Shown here piece by piece: positions 58,010-64,000 of a stretch of DNA of 64,000 bases. The stretch's first letter is position 1; each line of letters starts with the position of its first letter. Origin of the DNA: Membranipora membranacea (lineage: Eukaryota; Bryozoa; Gymnolaemata; Cheilostomatida; Membraniporidae); assembly GCA_914767715.1 (NCBI GenBank), contig OU612071.1:21139681-21203680 (forward strand), written 5' to 3'. The position numbers and the translations under genes are program-made. The notes beneath the pieces were generated by a model, which ran no database searches, had not been told where the DNA came from, and worked only from the letters and a program-made list of their open reading frames with translations.

Positions 58010-59405
58010 AAATAAAATAATATAACATTAGATCACTGTGTTAACTTGTATATAGATATTAGGTAATAGTAGCCCTGTTCACACGGCCACGGGTTTTGGT
58101 ATCGTTCGCTATAGTATAAGTAGTTGTCTTCTGCTGTTTTAGCTCTAATCTTCGCCACTTTGAGCTTTGACTTTTTCCCTGTTCCATAGGCAAATAAATT
58201 AAATTTGTCATTTATCATATTCAAAATAAATATAAATAAGTTGATTGCACTCAATTTTGCAGCAATAATGTGAAAACATGGCTGAGCTAAAGGTTTTTAA
58301 ATAACCATGCATGCTCAAGGCGCATGCACATGTTAATTTTAAATCACCATGCATCACATGTGTAGGCTGAGTACACTAACAAAGCACACAAACTTATGTC
58401 AATACACTGCCCCATTGTTCTATCATACTAACTCTCGTGATCTGACTGGGCATGTAGATCACTGATAAACTAGGCTATCATTACCACAAAGCAGGTGTCG
58501 TAAGGCTAAGTATGCATCATGCGTGACTTGAATTTGCGCATGTGCAAGAACAATGAGTTTAGTTTGGGTTCTGATTGCAACTTTGGAAAGGGAAAATGGG
58601 ATATCCCCTGCATAAACTGTCAATCAAAATCAGCTAATAATGACAAGAGAGGATAACTATTAATAACAAATCCGCACGCTTTGGGGAGTATGACACCAGA
58701 GCAGGTAGCCAATCAGATGGCTTCGGAATTCCGAGACTCAATTTTGCAGAGATCAGCTCATGCCCAGAGCTGAGCATGCGCAGAATGTTGTTATATTGTG
58801 ATATAGCCTAAGCATCCTAGCCACTACACAACTCACGCTCATGCAAACAAATACTTTGATATAAAAGCTATCCAGTAGGCCTTATATTTGTGAAAGTTGA
58901 CATTATGACCACAGCAATTATAGCTTCTTGATCTCAGTCACTTGGTTAGGCAAACAGATATAAACATGCTTTGATAGGGTGAGTAGGAACAGGGCAAATT
59001 ATAACTGTTTTTTTATTTGGATTCATATTTTCAGCTTGCAATCAACAGTCTATCTATGTATTTTGTTTATATTCTATCTAACTAAGGAAGGTATTTGCTA
59101 GCAAACGTGTTGGCTCTGATCAAAGAGTACTCCTTGCTGTCATCCCATCAATCAGAGCCAACCCATTTGCTGGTAGGCTACTTGCCTCTCACATTGTTGT
59201 GTAGGAAAACACAGGTTTGTTGCTTTCAAGAATAAATGATACACAATGATTTTTGGAGAGAGAGGGCAGCTGTGATTTCTAATATTGTTAACTTTCCCTC
59301 TACCATACTGAATCAATAACAGTGAGCAAGGCTATTCCATTCATATAGAAGTAAACTGCCACACATCAGATCAGAACAAGGATTTACTCTGTTTTACTGC
59401 ATGGA
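58010..59405. other. Divergent intergenic region between the SF3-like and DUF6589 genes
   Basis: The two genes point away from each other here. I see no defensible promoter element. CATGCAT/GCATGC-type words cluster at 58300-58380 (CCATGCATGCTCAAGGCGCA, ACCATGCATCACATG), and CCAATCAGA occurs near 58710. Undetected 5' exons of either gene may lie here. Confidence 0.4.
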
Positions 59406-59410
59406 ACATT

Positions 59411-61828
59411 ATGACAGCTTTATTATTGTTCCAGGCAGCTGCTAAGAGACATTTATTCACAAGCTCAGAGGACGGATCACCAAGTAATACCCCAGCTGCC
59501 AAGAAGACTAAAAATGACCTTGAGGTTAGTTGTGACCATGATATAGCTTTGGGCTATTATTTGATATTGTCAAAAGAACAATGAAATTGCCGAACAGTCT
59601 AGTTTGCCTGATTATTTTGAAGTTATTAGTTGTAAAAGATGAGTTTGACACTGATCTAACAAGAAAAAGTATATGTATGTGCTCCGTTGGAGTAGATTGG
59701 TCAGAGGTGAGTGCGTTTCCACAACTTATGTCCATACATTTTGTTATAGCTATTCCTGCTCGATAATTTCGAATATGGTCATATGGCCACATTTGGAAAA
59801 CAGGAACTGCTTGATACATGCAAGCTGGCTGGGTTTCCAGAGCAAATGTTATCTTACGGAAACTTCCTCTCTCGTTCCATAAAACGATTGTTTTCAGACG
59901 TGAAGAGTTAGTTGAGCTACACCGTCGCCAGTAAGTTGTATTGTTATTGAGTAGAAAAAATATTGCACAGAAATTAATATGTACAGATGTTATTTAAGAA
60001 GCTTTAGACCTCCACATTCTGTTTCTCTAATGTAATCTTGCTTCTGAGCGTAGCGGATGGGTGAGAGCTCTTAGCAGACTACTTCACAATATTATAGATT
60101 TGATTCACAAACTAAATAATATCACATGTATGTACATTATGCTACGTCTGAATTTCATTACCTTCACGAGGTGTTTTAAAGTTGCTAAAATTGTATTGTC
60201 TATTTTCAGTCCAAATATGCTATGGATGCATCTCCGGCAGCAACACAAAACCAGAAACATCGTATTCCTCTCCGCTGAAGTTGACTCCACAAAAAGTTTC
60301 ACCTGCTGCTGATCATGCAGATTTCATGGAGTACCCGCCCCAATCACAGAGTGAGAAAACTTCTCCAACTAAACCGTATGTGGCTACTCCAAGAACACCT
60401 CAGAAGCAGGAGTACAAAATTGAGATGGTAGGTTAGATCATGTTATTGTGTGACCAACCAAACTTAATCTCCCTTAGATCCCAGAAGAATATTGCATTGT
60501 GGATAATTATTTTGTTGTTAATATTTTTAACAGTTCATCATGTTGTAGTTAGTGAGCTCTGTTGAAGCGATAGTCCTGTAACTGATATGCAATAGCAATT
60601 ATTCGCCAAAAGAGATATATATCATTGTTGGTCGTATAATTATTCTAAGCAGCATAAAGAACACAGGCTAAATACCTCATTGTAGTTTGTGAGCTCTGTT
60701 GGAGCAATTATTTTGATTAAAAACAGTGGCTATTATTGTCAGTCAATTTATTACTACATCGTGGGCCATTTTCATCAGTATAATGAACACAGGCTAACTA
60801 TCTCGTTGCAGTTTGTGAGCTCTGCTGAAGCAATAGCCCTGAAGCAGTTACGTACGGGACGTCTATCGGCTGGTTTCGTCACGCTGATCGGGTTGCAGCA
60901 GTATAATGACCTCTGCTTCACCACGTGCAGCCGTATCCTCAGTCAAGAAGTAAAGGCATATTCTCACGGTCAGTCATTGCTGAGCGCCACCTCAGCGGAT
61001 GACCTCAAGAACTTCAATATGACTGTAATGTCCAATGCTCAAAGGGATAGAAAACTCGTGGACTTTGTTGGAATCTTCGACACTATCAAAGACGAGTGGA
61101 AGGGCCGCGTCCCATTTCAGGTTGTATTTGACAATGTGGATAAGCACATCACCCGCAGACACCAGAGCAAGGACAAGAAAAGTCAACTCTGCCATATGGT
61201 GCAAGCTCTATGTGTCAGTGATCGAGTCACCAAACTGCCAGGCCCTCCTGCATCTGATATCGACAAAGTCACACCTGAGGTACTGCTCATATCTCCAGCT
61301 GACACATCCTGTGTCATGAAGCGTATGGTTTTCAATGTTAGGGAAACATGGTCTAAACTGGTACCAGCGCTGCAGTGGATGTCCCCAAAACCATACAGTC
61401 ATGAATTCACCAGGGACATGAAGAAGAAATCTGAGAAGGTTAGTTATATTTCTGACATCAGTAACATAAGAGTAATAATGAGACTGATATCTAATTTTGC
61501 ATACTTGCTAGCTTCGTCACATGGCATAAGTGATTGTGGCTGGCTGAGCATTCAAGCCAAGAAAACCTTGAGCAAACTGTGAACTAAGATTAGGGTTGGT
61601 GCTTTGCCACCGCATATTTATGCAAATCTTAATATTTATTAATTAACAGCATGAAATGCTTGTATTATCATCTGCACACTTCCACTTTAGATCAACATTG
61701 GTGTTTTCATGAAAAGTGAGACAAAGCACAGTGATATGGTGGACCTGATGGAGGAGTTTCACAGTTACGTGAAGACTGATGATGATGGAAATCTTCAACC
61801 CGTTTTACTGACTGGTGTAGTTTTGTAA
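59411..61828 (+). CDS. Spliced DUF6589-type gene, 3'-truncated
   Basis: Exons with consistent borders: 59411-59524 (possible start ATG at 59411; the alternative is an acceptor at 59434), 60210-60427, 60812-61438 and 61691-61828. Exon 60812 begins FVSSAEAIALKQLRTGRL; its middle has 'PFQVVFDNVDKHITRRHQSK' and QLCHMVQALCVSDRV, and its end VRETWSKLVPALQWMSPKPY. The last exon has INIGVFMKSETKHSDMVDLM and LQPVLLTG. The 'F..V.DN.D', 'H..QA..V.DRV', 'S(D/E)M(V/I)' and P-(I/V)-L-L-x-G order fits DUF6589, a family of unknown function common in repeat-encoded proteins of aquatic invertebrates and fungi. In the family the last block leads into G-D-Q-(L/x)-T; here the frame ends TGVVL-stop at the edge of a tandem repeat, so the 3' half is missing, or spliced at the GGT|GTAG there. 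The N-terminal exons are Pro/Ser/Lys-rich. A 34 bp micro-exon at 59898-59931 is possible but does not fit phase. Confidence 0.6.
60543..60835 (+). repeat. Triplicated intron/exon boundary of the DUF6589 gene
   Basis: The start of the 60812 exon plus upstream intron occurs three times: TTGTAGTTAGTGAGCTCTGTTGAAGCGATA (about 60544), TTGTAGTTTGTGAGCTCTGTTGGAGCAAT (about 60682) and TTGCAGTTTGTGAGCTCTGCTGAAGCAATA (60806). Spacing is about 138 and 124 bp. Only the third keeps TTGCAG and an open frame; the first two have TAG acceptors and quickly lose frame. Confidence 0.85.
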
Positions 61829-61985
61829 ACTGTCCCCCGCGCGAAAACAACCCCGGGACACTTTACAATATTGTAAACTGTCCCGGGAAACTTTACAATA
61901 AAAACAGGCCTATTGTAAACTGTCCCCCCTATTGTAAACTGTCCCCCCCTATTGTAAACTGTCCCGCCTATTTGTGACTGTCCAT
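61824..61985. repeat. Tandem and inverted ATTGTAAACTGTCCC repeat
   Basis: Five direct copies of (A)TTGTAAACTGTCCC at about 61823, 61871, 61914, 61933 and 61953, plus two inverted or partial copies (GGGACACTTTACAAT and GGGAAACTTTACAAT near 61856 and 61888). An internal palindrome is centred at CTTTACAATATTGTAAACTG. It directly abuts the truncated DUF6589 exon. Confidence 0.85.
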
Positions 61986-61989
61986 ATCA

Positions 61990-64000
61990 CGGGCCCAGCT
62001 GTTTATCACCATTCTAAATGGGTCAGATTATCTAACTGGCTGCCACTATGATGGCCTAAGTTGTACCATGGGATGGTGGTGGTATCTCATTGACATTATG
62101 AATGAGTGTTTAAAGCCTCTTTTTCATATGTACTTTGTAGATCTATTTTTCGCAAACACTAGTTGTTATTTGAAGCTCCTATGATTTAGAGATGTCTGGT
62201 TTGCGAAGAAAGGTGCATTAAGCCAACAGTGAATTGATGTGTAGTTGCCACATCACATAACTGTGAGGAAGGGAATTCTAACTAACTCACTGTGCGCATA
62301 TACTCACTGTGCATATACTTTAAGAGAGTATATGCTGTGAGGGACGGAAATTGTCGTCCTGCTTTTAAATTTGGTTCTAATTATGTTTGTAGTTATGGTT
62401 TTAAATCTTGCACTCCGGACACTTCAAAATGTCACTTTATTGTTGTGTAATTTATTTGTTGTTCTAATTGTGAGTTACCTCCTCTTTCATGGACTGAAGA
62501 AAGACAAGATCGCTCAAATCTATTAAAACGTGGTTCCAATTGGTAATGCTAGCACTCTGGTGAGTACGAGGTATTTAACTTATTTATTTCTAGTGACGAA
62601 CAGCTGGTTCCCACTACTCCACAAAGCAATTTACTAAGGGGTTGTTATTGAGCCTGACCTCTTCTTAGCTTCACTAGAAGTTGCCTTCAAGTTGTTTAAG
62701 AAAGGCTAAGACCCCTGTCTTGTTCTAACAGTAAAACTCTTGATGAGTTTCGAGACAATGCTCTTACACCACAAAGTCAATATTGTCCTTAGATGTTAGT
62801 ACGACACAATCACTATTTATGAATGTGTTCAGGTACGTTTGATATTTTTGTTATTCAACTTAGGTGACTGATTTTAATTATGAGCACCTACTTGATCTCT
62901 GTATAGTGCCTGGAAGCCCAATCAGGTAATCAAGGCGGTGTATCAGTATCACAGGCCTCTTAGCCAAGTTAAATTAGCTAAAGACTCCAACCCAATTTCT
63001 AGTGAAGGAAAGAGGTATCAGTCTGTGGTCACTCTAAAATTGATGTTCAATTTCTATATTCGATGTTGAATTAATGTTTCACAGATTAGAGGTATCTTAT
63101 CTTAAACCGGTAGCGTCCTACTTCTTTAAAACACAAGAATCTAATCCTAAACTATTATTCCGAAACTTAATCTATTTAACCCCCAAGCAAATATGAATAC
63201 TAATGAATTCTTGTTATAGTAACAATTAACAACGACTTACTTTAGTTGATTGCAAAATTGCCTTATAAACTCTTAGTGAATATGACCTAACGTCTGAGTA
63301 CCTGACGAACTGTCCCTAATTACTTTGCCAATTACTATATGCATAGAAATCAATTACAACAGTATATTCACTAAAGTTATTGTTTATTGTCTTGATACTT
63401 ATAAAAAAAATGATAAAGTAATTCAAATGATACTCACAGTATATATTGGTCCTTAGACTCCACTTTAGTTTTAGCGTTCCAACAAAGATCTTTGATTTAA
63501 AACTAGTATTTATTAAATCAAAATATAATGTCTTTTACTAGCTATGTAAAAAGTTGACTGTGCTGCTCAAAGAATTAAACTGTACTGATTTACTGATCAA
63601 AATTTCGGCCTTTATATAGGTGCCGATTTTTGTGCTGACTCTGCTTGTTGTCGTTTGATTAGCTGTCAGCGGATTAGTGTATCTTGTGGCTTTGTTATAT
63701 GAAACCGTTCTGTGGTCACAGCACGTGGTATATTGCTGCTGTCCCTCAGTCTACCTTCTGGAATTTGTTGTTCTATTTTTGGGCTGACTTTGTTGTTTTT
63801 ACTTCCTGGTTAATTACTTCTGTGTCACCCTGAAGATTACTTGGTACTTGGTACTATGACGTGTCGGAAAACCAAATTACTGCGTCACTGGAATTCCTAT
63901 TTTCTGACCGGAACAGCATGCTCCGGTTGTCTTCGTTACATCTTTGATGGATTACTTCTGCGTCTCTCTGCTCGTTGTGTATGCTTGTGACTACTAAATA
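61990..64000. other. No gene recognised
   Basis: AT-rich, short open frames only. If the DUF6589 gene has further 3' exons, none is recognisable here. Confidence 0.5.

Noticed and set aside
1-64000. CRISPR arrays, bacterial operons, rRNA and tRNA genes
   Set aside because: The tandem arrays lack spacer/repeat structure, no ribosomal or tRNA-like sequence was recognised, and the window has introns and eukaryotic transposons throughout.

Overview
The window looks like AT-rich, intron-bearing, repeat-dense nuclear DNA of a non-vertebrate animal. I see no prokaryotic operons, ribosome binding sites or dense gene packing. Almost everything recognisable is a mobile element or its relic: P-like and hAT DNA transposons, Ty3/gypsy and LINE retroelements, and OTU, DUF3987 and DUF6589 proteins of the kind found in the repeat-rich genomes of sponges, cnidarians and molluscs. 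I cannot name the species. No clear single-copy housekeeping gene is visible.

Layout. 0-15 kb is mostly unannotatable, with a Ty3/gypsy RT/RNase H relic near 6-7 kb (minus) and a ~600 bp direct duplication at 8.0 and 8.9 kb. 16.2-18.7 kb is an element bounded by ~340 bp inverted arms that holds a P-element/THAP-type transposase C-terminus (minus). 22.0-22.5 kb is a deleted gypsy relic. 23.4-26.8 kb carries two copies of a repeat made of a 'head' plus ~120 bp tandem units; a third array lies inverted at 41.1-42.1 kb. 27.1-32.9 kb (minus) is a multi-exon gene with a DUF3987-like ATPase region whose P-loop is split by an intron. 34.9-37.3 kb is a gypsy pol relic flanked by a ~500 bp inverted duplication of its own LTR-RT end. 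38.9-40.6 kb is a decayed DNA-transposon gene with transposase, OTU-protease and Cys-rich parts. 42.9-43.6 and 48.9-49.6 kb are inverted copies of a TGCCAA minisatellite element, with a LINE (45.0-46.8 kb) and LINE debris between them.

The most interesting region is 50.1-61.8 kb. A long minus-strand gene (58.0 to 50.1 kb) ends in what looks like a superfamily-3 helicase domain. It is cut by a complete 5,556 bp hAT transposon (51117-56672) with 14 bp perfect terminal inverted repeats and a 6 bp target duplication (TTACAG). The reading frame resumes on the far side of the insertion. The part upstream of the insertion is fully open, while the downstream part keeps frame but carries four nonsense codons. 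Facing away from it on the plus strand is a spliced DUF6589-type gene (59.4-61.8 kb) with a triplicated intron/exon boundary. The helicase gene may belong to an undescribed large mobile element or an old DNA-virus integration; this is inference from motifs only.
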